A stretch of 64,000 bases of DNA, from contig NC_003279.8 in assembly GCF_000002985.6 (NCBI RefSeq), forward strand, positions 8,494,001 through 8,558,000, written 5' to 3'. Below are positions 52,801 through 64,000 of this stretch, one piece after another; positions within the stretch are counted from its first letter, which is position 1; the number at the start of each line of letters is the position of its first letter. The position numbers were made by a program, and so were the translations under genes. The notes beneath the pieces are model-generated. The model searched no databases. It was not told the DNA's origin and saw only the letters and a list, made by a program, of their open reading frames with translations. The stretch comes from Caenorhabditis elegans. Its lineage: Eukaryota; Nematoda; Chromadorea; Rhabditida; Rhabditidae.

Positions 52801-55800
52801 TTCAAAAAAAAAATTTTGGAAAAACAGAATATGATTTTAATTTTTACATTAAAACACTGAAAAAAATCAGTTCAAAAGCATAGAAAAAGAAGCGTTGTCA
52901 AGTGATAAATGTGAACTTTAAAAAACCTTTAAAAAATTCGACTCATGTGAAAAAAAGAAAACAAGAAACATCTCAAACTTGACTCGGTCACAAGTAAATT
53001 TTTATCTTCATCAAACTTCCTTCTAAAAATTATATTTTCCGTATTTTCCTTTTATATTCTCATGAACATGATAAGGTCAGCCATCTGAGTGACATACTCA
53101 AAAATTTGTCAAAACACCATGAAGCGCAGAAAAAACGTTCATATCGGGACTTTTTCCCGGAAACTAATGTCACGTTGAGGGTAGTAATATGTCTAAACTT
53201 CCGTATTCAGATAGAAAATAATTTGTATCAAATGGAATATTCTGGAAATCTTAAACATCATAAGTTAGCGTTCGAAATCCAAAAAATGAACTAAACAAAA
53301 AATTGTCAATAATTTTAAATTCCATGAATTTTCAGACTACGTGCCGATTTTGTTCATGTGTTCAATAGAGAAGCAGTAAACAACATAAAAAAGAAAATAC
53401 GAAATGAAATAAGGTCAGTATATTGAGAAAGGGGTTTAATGAGTAGTGTACGTGAGTTCAAGAAAAGAAGAGATGATTTTGAAATAGACATGTTTCATTT
53501 AAAGCCCATGTTGAGAATAGGGCAAATGTGAATTTTCTGCGAAATTTTAGAACTACGTTTTTCTTAATATTTCCTTAATCTTTTTTGAATAATCATTTCG
53601 ATCAGAAAATTTTTCGTGCAGTCAGTTTTTCATTGCACTAAAAATTTACTATCATTGGAGTAAGGTTTAAGATTAATCAAAAGTAAAAACTTTATAAAAG
53701 GATTTCATTTAACAGTCATAATGTGGCATTACAATTTTTTATTGTTCTGCGCTTGTAAAATTTGGCAAATATTGAACAGTTTTGTAACTAAACAATTTGA
53801 CGAAGGTAAATATGCGGTAAGAACATAAGAAAATAGCAAAAAAAAACATTAATCTCTATGAGACACCTCATTCAAAATTCCACGCGAGTTGCTTTTTATC
53901 CTCAATCATTCATTCGTTCAGCTAAATGTTTTGTATTGAAAACGTTTCAATACAAATTATTTCACTGCATAGTGATTTTTCTTTTTTTTTTGGTTTCACA
54001 TTTTCAGAAATTTAGATTATCACATGTTCCAGAAGCACACAACCATTCTTAAGTGGTGAGAAATGGAATGTTTCTTATAATTAGAAATGGCACCAAAAAC
54101 AAAACAAATCGCTTAAAATTAAAAATCACGAAACAGGAATTTTGAATTTTCTCTAAAATGAAAACCACGTTCATTTTCGAACCAATCACCGTCCTCGAGC
54201 TCCGCCCTCTGATTGGTTGAAGTGGGTAGAGCGAATCCCTGATTGGTCTTGCAGTTCTCATTTTGGAGGGAATTCAAGATTAATTAAGGAATTGGAGATT
54301 AAGGGGTTATTCAAGTAGTGTTGCGAAATTAAAGTGTATTTATTTCAATACACATTTTGCCTAGTAAGTAACTAAAGTAAGTAACAATAAAAACATGTAT
54401 TTTGTTTGTACATTTTGTGACGTAATTTCGCGACATTTCTCGACATTTCACAATTGAACAAACGGTTTTAAAAATTATATTTGTAATTTGATTTTTTTTT
54501 GGTTTTCATTTTCCTATGAAATGTGATGTAGGCAAAAACCGGCTTAAAAGCCTGAAAAGCTTTGGAGGTTAACTTACGAAACGAATAATCATTGGCCAAT
54601 TGGAGCTTTTTAGGAAAACAGGAAGAATTTGACTGGTTTTTCCAATTTAAAAGTCTCAACGAACAAACTCAGTTTTCACTCGGTCACAAGCTTTCACTAA
54701 TTGCAAAAACAGAAGTTCTGGGAATTTTCACGAAATTGGGACATGGAAAAAGGACGAACAAAGAAACTAGAAACTTTTTGGAGTTTCTTTCCAAAAAAAA
54801 AGAAGAAAAAACATAACTTGATTAAAATTGAGCTCAAAGTTTAGCAGAAGAATCTTGAACAATTTCGAGAAGAAGTATCGCCAGTGGTGTGTATTATGAA
54901 GTGTATTAAAAATTGTCATGTTTAAACATAAAATAGTCGAAAATAAAAAAAAAATGCTTGGGAATGTTTCAATTTCTAGTTTTGTCGACAGTTCCTAACG
55001 AGACCCGATGTTTAGAGGCGGAGCGTTTTCATTAGGCAGTGGAGCGCAGATGCACCTCAATTTCAAAATAAGAATTTGTATGTCCCTTAATAGCTCAACA
55101 TGGTCGTATATCATAATCAAACACTGCAAGTAATTTAAAAAATAATTGAAATATTAAAACTTCAATTCTGTAAATTGCTGAAAAGTTTTGAAAACTAAAA
55201 TTTTCGCTATTTGAAACTAGAAATATTCTCTCAAAAATTTGGAAAGAACGTTTGCAGAAAATCGCATGAAACGTGGGTAAACTGACGAATCCGTGCAGAA
55301 AGCGTTGAGAATTCGAAATGAGATATGTGCTCAGTGAGCAAGTTGTCAGAAAACGTGGTCAAGTTCAGTCTGGGATATGAAGACAATTTTCGAGTGGTGA
55401 CATTGTTGACGTTTACTCTATGGGCGGTGGAATTATTGAGAAGATTATCCCAAGCTTAGGTTTGAGTCAATTCTCAAAAAAAAAAGTGAAAAATAAAAAC
55501 AAAACTGCCGTAGAGGAATGAATTTTTATAATATTTATTTTGAAAAATGAAAAAAAAAGAAACTAAACCATAACTAATGATAATTTCAAACATACAAAAA
55601 AGATGGAAACAAGAAATGAGTAACTATAAATAGGGTATTCATAAAAAGTATTCAAACTGTCTTGAAAAAAGGCAAAGTATTCGTGGGGGATGTTTTCAGT
55701 GGAAAAGTGAGTGGGGTTGACCCGCTGCGAATCGGAAGGAAATCACAAAAAATAAAGCCAGAAATGTTTGGGGAAAGAGAAAAAAAACTAATAAACTGTA

Positions 55801-55948
55801 TATTCAACTTATAAAAGCTAGGCATGAATGAATATGGTGAATGTATCTAATAAAAGAGCCCGTGGTCCTGGTAATCAATGGAATGGCAAATATTGGTGAA
55901 CTGTGATTATAAACTATAGTTAAAAGTTGAAAAATAAATGTGAATCTT
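52801..55948. other. Intergenic region downstream of gon-2
   Basis: AT-rich DNA with no supportable gene. It contains a MITE at 54141-54277 and a partial repeat near 54982-55040, whose arm CCTAACGAGACCC matches the element in the gpa-15 intron. Confidence 0.5.
54141..54277. mobile_element. MITE copy A (137 bp) with TTGAATT..CTCCAAAATGA termini and inverted CCAAT boxes
   Basis: The left end TTTGAATTTTCTCTAAAATGA and right end TCATTTTGGAGGGAATTCAA form an inverted terminal repeat. The interior has CCAATC and GATTGG in opposite orientations and a GC-rich core (CGTCCTCGAGCTCCGCCC). A second copy with the same ends and the same internal CCAAT pair is at 62863-63003. No ORF. Confidence 0.72.
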
Positions 55949-58900
55949 CTACACATCTGAACATTTTTGAGAGGTTAAATCAGCCCGCGATGATGATGGT
56001 GAAGCAATTACAGGAGTGGAATGAGGAGCCCCGGCCTGCTCTTCTTCGTTCAAAATTTGGTGAATAATTGGCTGCAAATTACAATTTTTATGACATTAAA
56101 ATTCATTACACTCCAAACTCACCAGTTCTTTCATTTTCAGAACATCCAATGGATCAACTTCCTCTCCTTCGGACAAATCAGTTTCCAGTGTATGTGATGG
56201 TTGTCTATTCTGTCGTGATGATTTCCTTCTGGGATGAATATGATGCCTTTCATGACTATCATCTTCCTCATCATCTTCTTCCTCGTCTTCTTCTTCAGTG
56301 ATCACATCAGTTAGTTCACAATCTGCCTGAGCCTCGTCTTCCTCGTGTTCGGGGTGATCCTGAACAATATTTTTTAAATCAACTGAAATCAATTTTAAAA
56401 AAAACTTACAATTTCGAATATTTGATCCCTACTAGTTGATTCTTCAACTTGAGAAGACGGAGTCATTCGAAGATCTCTTGTCGACCGCTTCCTTGGTGAT
56501 GACGTTACATTGCCACCTCCCTCTGAATCAACTGCTGATTCATCATGTTCACTACTATTCGATCGATTATTTCGAATTCTTCGTTCAGGATGTCGTATTG
56601 CGATTGAATCAGTGATTGATGTATACTCCTCGTGTCGGCGGCGAATCGACATTGTTGACAGTTTGGCGAGAGGCAACGGCAGTGGATCCATGGAAGTAAC
56701 TGACATCAGCCGTTGTTGCGGTATTCCAGAAACATCAGATGGTTTTGGTGAAAGAAGCATCATGTTTCTCTCTTCACTAACATATCCTCCACAAATCGTT
56801 GCTGTTCGGTTTCTACGAATTCGACCTGGAGGCAGACTATTACTGTTTTCACCCGAATCATGATCCTTCTCCTCGAGAATCGGATCGGTTCCGGGTAATT
56901 TCAAAAGTAACGGTCCAGGAGTTCCATTAGCGGTTTCCACTAGCGGATCTGGAGACGGAGAAAAGCATCGACCAATTGCAGTTGGCGCATTATTCTGATT
57001 CAAAAGTGCTCGAACACATTCCAATATCTCATTCTGAGCTTTTTCAACAGATGCAAGACGTGACTCTACATCATTGATCACATCTCGTCCCATACTTTCT
57101 TTGGCTTGTAGATCAATAAGTCGATTCAGAATTTGATCAGTTCTGAATTAATAAATATAAGAATTATGGTTTTCAACGTAATAAAAACTAACCGAATATC
57201 GGCTCTGAGAATTCGTTGTTCGTTACTTGTATTCTTCTCATTCAGCTTTTGCCGTGCAAGATCTTCCATGCAATCTTCTTCGAAATCGTGTAACTTTTCG
57301 ATTTGATCATTATCCAGGAATAATTCTGCAATTTTTAAAAGTAAACTGAAATAACAACGAAGTGTTTTACATACTCAATGAAAAGTCAAACATCGGATTC
57401 CGTTCCTGTGATTTGCTACAGCTCAGCCTTGTCCGCACAAATTGAAGAATGAGAACACCATGATATAAAGGCGTGAGTGGAGGTGGAAGGAACGGTGTTG
57501 ATTCATATTCCATAACCTATAAATTATTAATCTAATATATCAAAATGTTAAATATCTTATAGGCCACTTTATGTTTTTGGGCATTTCTTGTTTTTTTAAT
57601 GGTAATCTGACAGAAAACGATTTTTTGAGACAAAACAGAAAAAAAGCGCCCTACGAGCTTTTCATAGTTTTCAATCATTTTACACGAAAATTAGGATTAT
57701 ATGAAAACCTAATCGTCAAACATTTTTTGATTCTTTTTGTTGAATACTGGTTGCCAACGTTGTGAGACCCAGACGCCTAAGATATCGCGGAAATTTTCAT
57801 CTTTAAGTGTCTACGTAATAATACAAATCACTTACTTGTTTGTAACGCTGGAAAAGCCAAATTTGCTGAGACATCTCATCGGTGGCGTCGAAGATGTGAC
57901 TGAAAAAAATATATAAATATATAAATAATTTATCAGAACTGATAAGAAACCCCACTTGAAAATAGCAATCAACATGCTCATGAGCAAGATGTTCGCAATA
58001 AGCAAGAAGAATGTCATAAGAAGTGGAGGAATCCAGTATCCAGGTACACACGATAGACCAGTTGTTCCATTTCCAAGAATAACAGGACCTCCATTTTCAA
58101 GATGTTGGTCCCATGCTGAAAAAGCAAAATGATAGAACTAGAGATATTTTTTGATAAAAACGCTGAAAAAAAATTAAAAGAAGAGAAAAACGAACCCTCA
58201 TCACCACAAGTGTCAATTTCATCAGCGTAAACTTCTCCATAGAGCATAAAATATGGCTTGAGGAATATGTTTCTGACAAGAATCCAATGCCATGTTTCAT
58301 CCGGATAAGTGATACTTTGTCGTGCCAAACCAAATGATAAGAGAGTGACAACCAGCATGACAATGATATATGACATATTCTGAATCATTTTCCCTGCCAT
58401 CGTCACATAGGGTCCCAACTTTGGATGAACACTCATATAATCCAATAATTTCATTGTCCAAAGTACAGAATCACAGGCTAGGATTACTCTTCCATATGCA
58501 ACACTTCTGAAAAAATCAGATATTTGCCAAAATTAACTTAAAATAAATTTAAATTAAACTAGAGAATTAATAAATACAATGGTAATATTTATTATTCAAC
58601 TCAAAAAATCTTCAAATTCCACAAATCAGTCACAATGTGGCATGTCGGTTTTTCTTCTTTTTTTTTGAAGATCGAAATATTTTGAAAATATGTTATTTAT
58701 TTCACTAATTTTCAGACCTTTTTTATCATCAAAATCGAAAAATTCGACAGATTTTCAATTTCTAGATATTTTGAGTTTTGGAAAATCCTAAAATCAAAAA
58801 TTATTTGAAAAATTTCAATTTTTCTGAAAAAAAAAACACCCAAAAATTGAACGATTCTGGGTAAAAAAGCACAAACCCAAAGCATCTCATGAAAAATCCG

Positions 58901-61900
58901 ACAATGTAGAAGATAATTGCAAGAATGGTGACACAATTCCAAAAACTACACACGTACGTTCGAATTTTCTCATAGAACGGTTTCGCGTCTGACATTATAA
59001 TCTGAAACGAAATTAAAACATATTTCATGAATAATCTAAAAATTAACTCAAACCTTTCGTACTTGTTCAAGTCCAAATGCAGCAACATATGCAATAAGAA
59101 TATATTCAATAACTGTTGGTCTAGGTGGTGTTTTAACGAGTAGAGTATATGTGAAGAAAGTGATAAAAAGAATGAATGAGATAGTCCATGACCAAAATGT
59201 TGAAATTGGTGCTGAGTAGAATTCATAAAAACGACGACGCATTTTGATTTTTCGCTGGAAAAGAAAAGAATTATAGAAAACACTTGTTTCAATTTTTCTC
59301 CCAAAAACTCACCGTTCCTTGGAATTGTTCCATTGGATTTGGCCGATCCGTCGAAGTGATATTCGATTTTTGAAGTTTCGAAAGATTCGCTTAAAAAACA
59401 GGTATTCATCAGAATATTTATGAATAAATCTTACGATCAGATCCAAAAATGACAGAAGATGTTTTGCTCATGTCGGATCGATTGTTATAACGAGAACGAG
59501 AATTTGCACGCATGTATGGAGGTGGAGGAGATACTCCATTTGATTCTGAAAAAGTGTAATTTAAAAATGGAACTTATACATACATATATTTTTAAAGAAA
59601 TATGATAAACAGATTAAAATAATGAACGGAAGATCCGTTTTAAAGGTGGGGAAGAGTCGTTTTGAATTTTTTTTTTTAATGACGGAAAATAGGCCGCAAT
59701 CAAGACTGAATCCGAAAAAAGTTGATGCTCAGAAGTCTAAGTAATAAACATATTTTGAACAAAAACCGAAAAATTCGTTTCAATCCAAAAAAAGTTTTTC
59801 TTGAAATCGTTAAGTTACCTCCGAATGTTCCATATTCCGCAGTTAGACCCCCATTTTGGATTTGCCTGTTTCCAGCTTCACAAGCACTTGCATCAGTCTC
59901 CCTATCACATTTTTCATTCTTCTTTGCCTTTCGTCGTCTGCTGTGAAACAGGGAAGTAATATTTAAAGATTGAGCACTTCCTTGCGATGTTTTTCGAGTT
60001 CTTTTCTGATCATGATTATGTGCATTATTCTCATCATCATCATCTTCAAAACTACTCGAATCACTGGAACTTGAACTTGAACTTGATGAAGAAGAGCTTG
60101 ACGAAGAGCTTGAATAATTCATATCGTTCTGATGTTCGGCAGCAGTCTGTGGTTGATTCAATAGTTCTTCTCTGGTTTTAAACTCCAACATTTGAATGAA
60201 TGGAGGACAGATAAGGCCAAGGACAACTTTGATGTTAGAATGAGTTCGCATTCGAAGACCACCATGCCATAGATCAGCAAGAAGAATCTGACAACATGGA
60301 TGAGCAAGGAAATGTTTGTTGTTAACAATAACCGCAAGAGCAAGGCACGTCTCATTACTCCAATTGGATAGCTCATAAGTCAGAAGTTGAAGAGTTTGAG
60401 CATCGTCGACATGATAACAGTGATCGAGAAGTTCCAGAGATAAAATACGGAATTCTCTGAAAATAATTAAATTATTTTAAAGTAAATATCATACAATGCC
60501 AAAATATTATAGTTTTTTTTTCATTTTTAAATTTACAGTCAAAAGGTTGTGAAAACTCAGTTTTCACCAGATCATTTTTTAATTTCACATTTTTCCAACA
60601 AAAAAAAATCGAAATTATTTTTAATTTTGGTCAAAACATTTTTTTTGTTGCTTGTATCGCGTTTTTGACCTTTTTTCGTTTTTCGTCACCTGTCATAATT
60701 TTTTAAAGTCGATCAAAAAAGTGTTCTTCTATAATTTTTATATATTAATTGCGTTTCAATTGTTCGTATTTGAACATTCTAAATTCGAAACTTCAGCAAT
60801 TCTTGAAATTACTCGAAAAATCCACATTTTTCGAAAATTTGAAAATTTGCCAAAGCTTTGATTGATTTTTTAGTGTTTTACTATGATATTTGGTTTTTTG
60901 AACTATTTCGTGTATTTAGACTAAAACTACAGTAATCATGCGTAAGTTACGGTAGGTGTAAAACTTCATATTTTCATACCAGAAATAGCTTCTTTTTTTT
61001 TTTTTTTGAAAAAATTCAGTTTTTTTTTTCAAATATACAATACTGACTCTGCATATTTCTTCAATTCTTCACAAATCTCAACTTCCAAATAATCTTCGGC
61101 GGCTTCAGTGGCCAAACTTTTGTACAATCTACATGCTACCAACGCTTTTGCCATTGCTTCTTCTCCGTGTTGCCACATACACATTGCCATATCTTGTCTT
61201 TTCGTCAAAACAGCCCATATCATGAGTTCACTGTACGGATAACGGAAATCTGGTTCAGTTTGTGATCCATCTGAAGCTGATGTCAGTGAGAGTTCTTCAT
61301 CGAATTCCGAGCCACAATCACGAGAATCACCAAGATTTGGAGGTCGCATGGGATTTGCGGGAAACTGGAAAATTGATAATTTTATCACAAAAAAAACTAA
61401 AAATTTGAAAACTAACATTTCCTCGGAATGCACTTCTCCACAGTATATGATTACTGAGAGCTCTTGATCCACTCAATGCAGATCGATTAACATGTGGATC
61501 CAGAGGTGGATCTTGATTTCCAAATGAATTTCCGAATACTCCAGCAACTGAACTTCCACCACCAACTCCACCCATTCCTTCTGTTGATTGACGTGATGCA
61601 ATTCCAGATCCAGTTCGAGATGGTCTGCTCGAAAATACACCCATTGCCTTCTTTTGTGCATGTTTAACTCGTTTCATCCGTTGTTTATACTTGTCTCGGA
61701 ATTCTGACGTCGTGTACGAGCACTGATACGAGTTTCCCATCAATTTTTCGATGACAAGTCCAATGTCAGGCAATCTGAAAAATCGTGTCCTCAGTCTCTG
61801 AATTTTTTGTTTTGAATATTAAAGATGACTACTACGACCGAAATTATTAAAAATCATTTGTACGATGTTTGCTTTATATATCATAATAAAACGTCTCAAA

Positions 61901-64000
61901 AAAGGGAATATTTTTTATTTCGAGTCAAAAAGATGCGAAAACTCAGTTTTCACTAATTTTTTGAAATGATTTTTCAAAAAAAAAATTGTTGTGATTCGAA
62001 CATGTGGCTCCAAACTCAGTTTCCACCTCTTTTTAACTCGAAATAAAAAATACCAATTTTTTTTGACCCGTTGTTTTATAATATTCAGTCATTTTAGCAT
62101 CATAGAAATGATCCTTAATCATTTTTCCATTGGCCGTGCTCCATCTTTAAAAAAATGCATAAAATATCAACTAACTTGAAGCGGTATCCCTGTCGTACTC
62201 GAACTACGTCTCTTACGATATAAAACAAAGTATTCGGTGGGCCTTTATCAGTATTGTACAGTTCATCAAGTCGTGATATTGTGAGAAACTTTTGCATATT
62301 TATTCCCTGCTCAAGTAGTAGACGAACAAAATCCACACGATCATGGATCAAAGCTTCCATCATTGCGTTGTGAAGTGCTGCTTGTGGCCATTCCTAAAAT
62401 CAATATACCATATAATGTTTTGTTACTAATCATGTAAACTTACGTGTCCCATTGCAAAAACATCGGACCGTGCAATATCAACACGATTCCATGCAAGAGC
62501 AAGAGCCAATTGATCAGCTGCCGAGAGATTTTGTCCTTTTAGTAGTGCCGTCAGAATTGCATGATCTACGTCGTGTTCTCCTTGCTCGCCGAGTCGGAAG
62601 ATTGTCAGAAGATTTTTGTGTTGAGCACATACAGTTAGCTCGTGAAGAAGGCGATGAGCAGCTGCTTCACTGCATCCAAAAGTAGTTTCAACGAGAAGAA
62701 GAACTTGGCGGCGAATGTCATCGGGAAGAAGTCTTAAAAAAAGAAAAAATCACAAGATGTCTCATATTTGATTCAACTAGGTCAGATTTTTGTTTGAACA
62801 AAATCTATATTCTTGATTTTAGTGCTTTTTTTGCGATTTTTCAATTGTGGCTAAATTCTCTTTTTGAATTCCCTCTAAAATGAGAATTTCGATCAATCAG
62901 CTCCTCGCTTCACACATTTTTGAACCAATCGGAGTGTACTGAGTTCGATGATATTGATTGGTTCGAAAGTGGGCGTGGCTTTTCATTTTGGAGGAAATTC
63001 AAACAGGGAAGTCAGCGAGGGTTGAAAAACGCGTTTTCAAAAGTTAGATCTTTTGCGATATTTTAATTTTTCTGAATGTAAGACAGTTTTGGATTTTTTT
63101 GAAGCAGCATCCCCATTTACGCTACTTCACCTTTAAATGAAAACAAATGGAAGTCCGAATTCGTTCGGTTTCCCAATCATAGATTTCACTGATTCCTTAC
63201 CCATCTTCGGTGACATTTTGATGTGCAAACGCGAGAAGATCAGCAGCTCTTCCACTTCCATCACAAACCACAACAGGAACACGTGGAACATTCGTGACGT
63301 AATCGAGAACTGATCGAATTGTACAACTTCCACCTTCAAGCACAACACAAACGACTGGAACACTTCGAGTTCCTCCAAATATTTTTTGTTTTTGGGAAAT
63401 GTACATTTCGAGTCTCTTACGAAGAATTACTTCTGCTCCGTACCTGAAATAAGCTTTGAAATCTTAAGAAACAACAGGAACCTACCTTCCAACAGTTCCA
63501 TTATCAACTAACAAGAAATACGAATGTCTGTTATTGAGTCCTGTGAATCTTCCTTTCGATGAACTCGGATAATATGGGACAGTTTTATCTTGTCCAATAA
63601 AGTCCTCTCGTTTCTTCAGCAATCCCCACGGAGCAATTCCAATACACACAATCTTATTTCTTTGAGCAGATTGAGCACCTTCAAGGGCAGCAGCCACATG
63701 TTTCACTACACCCGTGTCACATCCACTTGTGATAATCCATGCTCCTGTTGTAGACGCCGCTTTCAGAAGACCTTTCCGAAAGACTCGTGCTAGTTTTGGT
63801 TGAAGACTGAAATTCGTTTTAGAAATGTAGAAGAGAAATGTCAAGCTCACTCAAAATTGCTTGTTCCTCCGTGAACAGTGATGATAAGTCTCGGCGGTGA
63901 AATCTGCCAAACGTGCTCAAACAAAGACATAATGTATGCTGGCTCTGTGTCAAAGTTGACTCGAACATATTGAGCTTTGTATGGATGTGGTCCACCTGTA
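55949..64000 (-). CDS. gon-2: GON-2, TRPM-family cation (Mg2+/Ca2+) channel, N-terminus beyond window
   Basis: Exons from the right edge: 63851-64000+, 63486-63806, 63202-63443, 62444-62732, 62176-62393, 61417-61774, 61048-61364, 59819-60456, 59435-59545, 59313-59389, 59054-59254, 58877-59001, 58197-58506, 57956-58115, 57836-57899, 57375-57516, 57193-57325, 56410-57142, 56123-56359 and 55949-56071 (TAG). The SLOG/MHR region begins [15 protein letters not shown] and contains [14 protein letters not shown]. Six transmembrane segments follow from about 59250 to 57960. The pore reads [17 protein letters not shown], the acidic filter of TRPM6/7-type Mg2+ channels. The TRP helix is [12 protein letters not shown]. 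The C-terminus has a coiled-coil start ([16 protein letters not shown]), Ser-rich and acidic tails, and no alpha-kinase. GON-2 is required for gonadal divisions and intestinal Mg2+ uptake. Confidence 0.93.
60549..60567. repeat. Palindrome GTGAAAACTCAGTTTTCAC in a gon-2 intron
   Basis: Nine bases, a central C, and the exact reverse complement of the nine bases. A near-identical copy (GCGAAAACTCAGTTTTCAC) lies in another gon-2 intron at 61935-61953, and AAACTCAGTTTTCACT occurs at 54665-54680. Confidence 0.8.
61935..61953. repeat. Second copy of the AAAACTCAGTTTTCAC palindrome in a gon-2 intron
   Basis: Differs from the copy at 60549-60567 by one base. It is embedded in sequence that is partly inverted around 62008-62042 (CTCAGTTTCCACC; CTCGAAATAAAAAAT against ATTTCGAGTC), suggesting a degenerate fold-back element. 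Confidence 0.7.
62863..63003. mobile_element. MITE copy B (141 bp) in a gon-2 intron
   Basis: Same family as 54141-54277: TTTTGAATTCCCTCTAAAATGA at the left and TCATTTTGGAGGAAATTCAAA at the right, with inverted CCAATC/GATTGG inside. It lies in the gon-2 intron 62733-63201, which it largely explains. Confidence 0.72.

Noticed and set aside
55949..57142. Possible alpha-kinase domain at the end of the TRPM channel, as in TRPM6/7
   Set aside because: Only coiled-coil, Ser-rich and acidic sequence is encoded before the TAG at 55949; no kinase motifs are present.

Overview
The window reads as nematode nuclear DNA and is almost certainly Caenorhabditis elegans. It is AT-rich, with many genes of short exons joined by 45-60 bp introns with TTTTCAG acceptors, AATAAA sites, and AG placed directly against start codons, as in trans-splicing. 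Protein identities agree: a class III POU homeobox gene (ceh-6), a Sec12/PREB protein (sec-12), a ZHP-type RING protein (zhp-3), a worm-specific G-alpha (gpa-15) and a TRPM channel with the GON-2 architecture lie in one block. From memory this matches the K02B12 / M04C7 / T01H8 region in the middle of chromosome I; no alignment was run.

Layout. 1-1624: last three exons of a + strand gene of unknown function. 4420-8260 (-): ceh-6, followed upstream by about 7 kb without a gene I can support, probably its regulatory DNA. 15263-18351 (-): sec-12 and, just upstream on the same strand, a small acidic protein; the pair looks like an operon. 21326-23405 (+): a DIX-domain protein without RGS, PDZ or DEP domains. 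23534-24496 (-): a leucine-rich-repeat protein whose first exon I could not place. 24902-27909 (+): two tandem paralogous secreted Tyr/His/Gly-rich peptides, each with a TATA box. 27894-37320 (-): three closely spaced genes in the order zhp-3, ArfGAP1-like, Tonsoku/TONSL-like, the last two beginning directly after an AG, which is an SL2-operon signature. A tRNA-Glu(CTC) lies inside a zhp-3 intron. 37821-40493 (-): gpa-15. 46406-50277 (-): a small single-pass membrane protein whose 2.9 kb intron contains an antisense LINE. About 51.9-52.8 kb: the tail of an LTR (Ty3/gypsy-like) element. 55949 to the right edge (-): gon-2, cut off at its N-terminus by the window.

How the genes work together. 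The candidate operon groups a meiotic crossover RING protein (ZHP-3) and a post-replicative chromatin reader/repair scaffold (TONSL-like) with a Golgi Arf GTPase regulator. The sec-12 pair and the ArfGAP serve early secretory traffic (Sar1/COPII and Arf1/COPI).

Non-genic structure. Two hAT-type MITEs carry perfect 8 bp target duplications and share the CAGGGGTG terminus. A third MITE has a near-perfect 8 bp duplication. A 137-141 bp MITE family has two copies with inverted CCAAT boxes, and an inverted-repeat element lies in a gpa-15 intron. There is a 13 bp C/G tract in ceh-6 intron 1, and a palindrome recurs in two gon-2 introns. I found no CRISPR, prophage or clearly unknown multi-gene system. 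The points most worth a second look are the operon, the DIX-only protein, the convergent coding overlap at 27.9 kb, the LRR-less TONSL and the LINE with an altered catalytic box.
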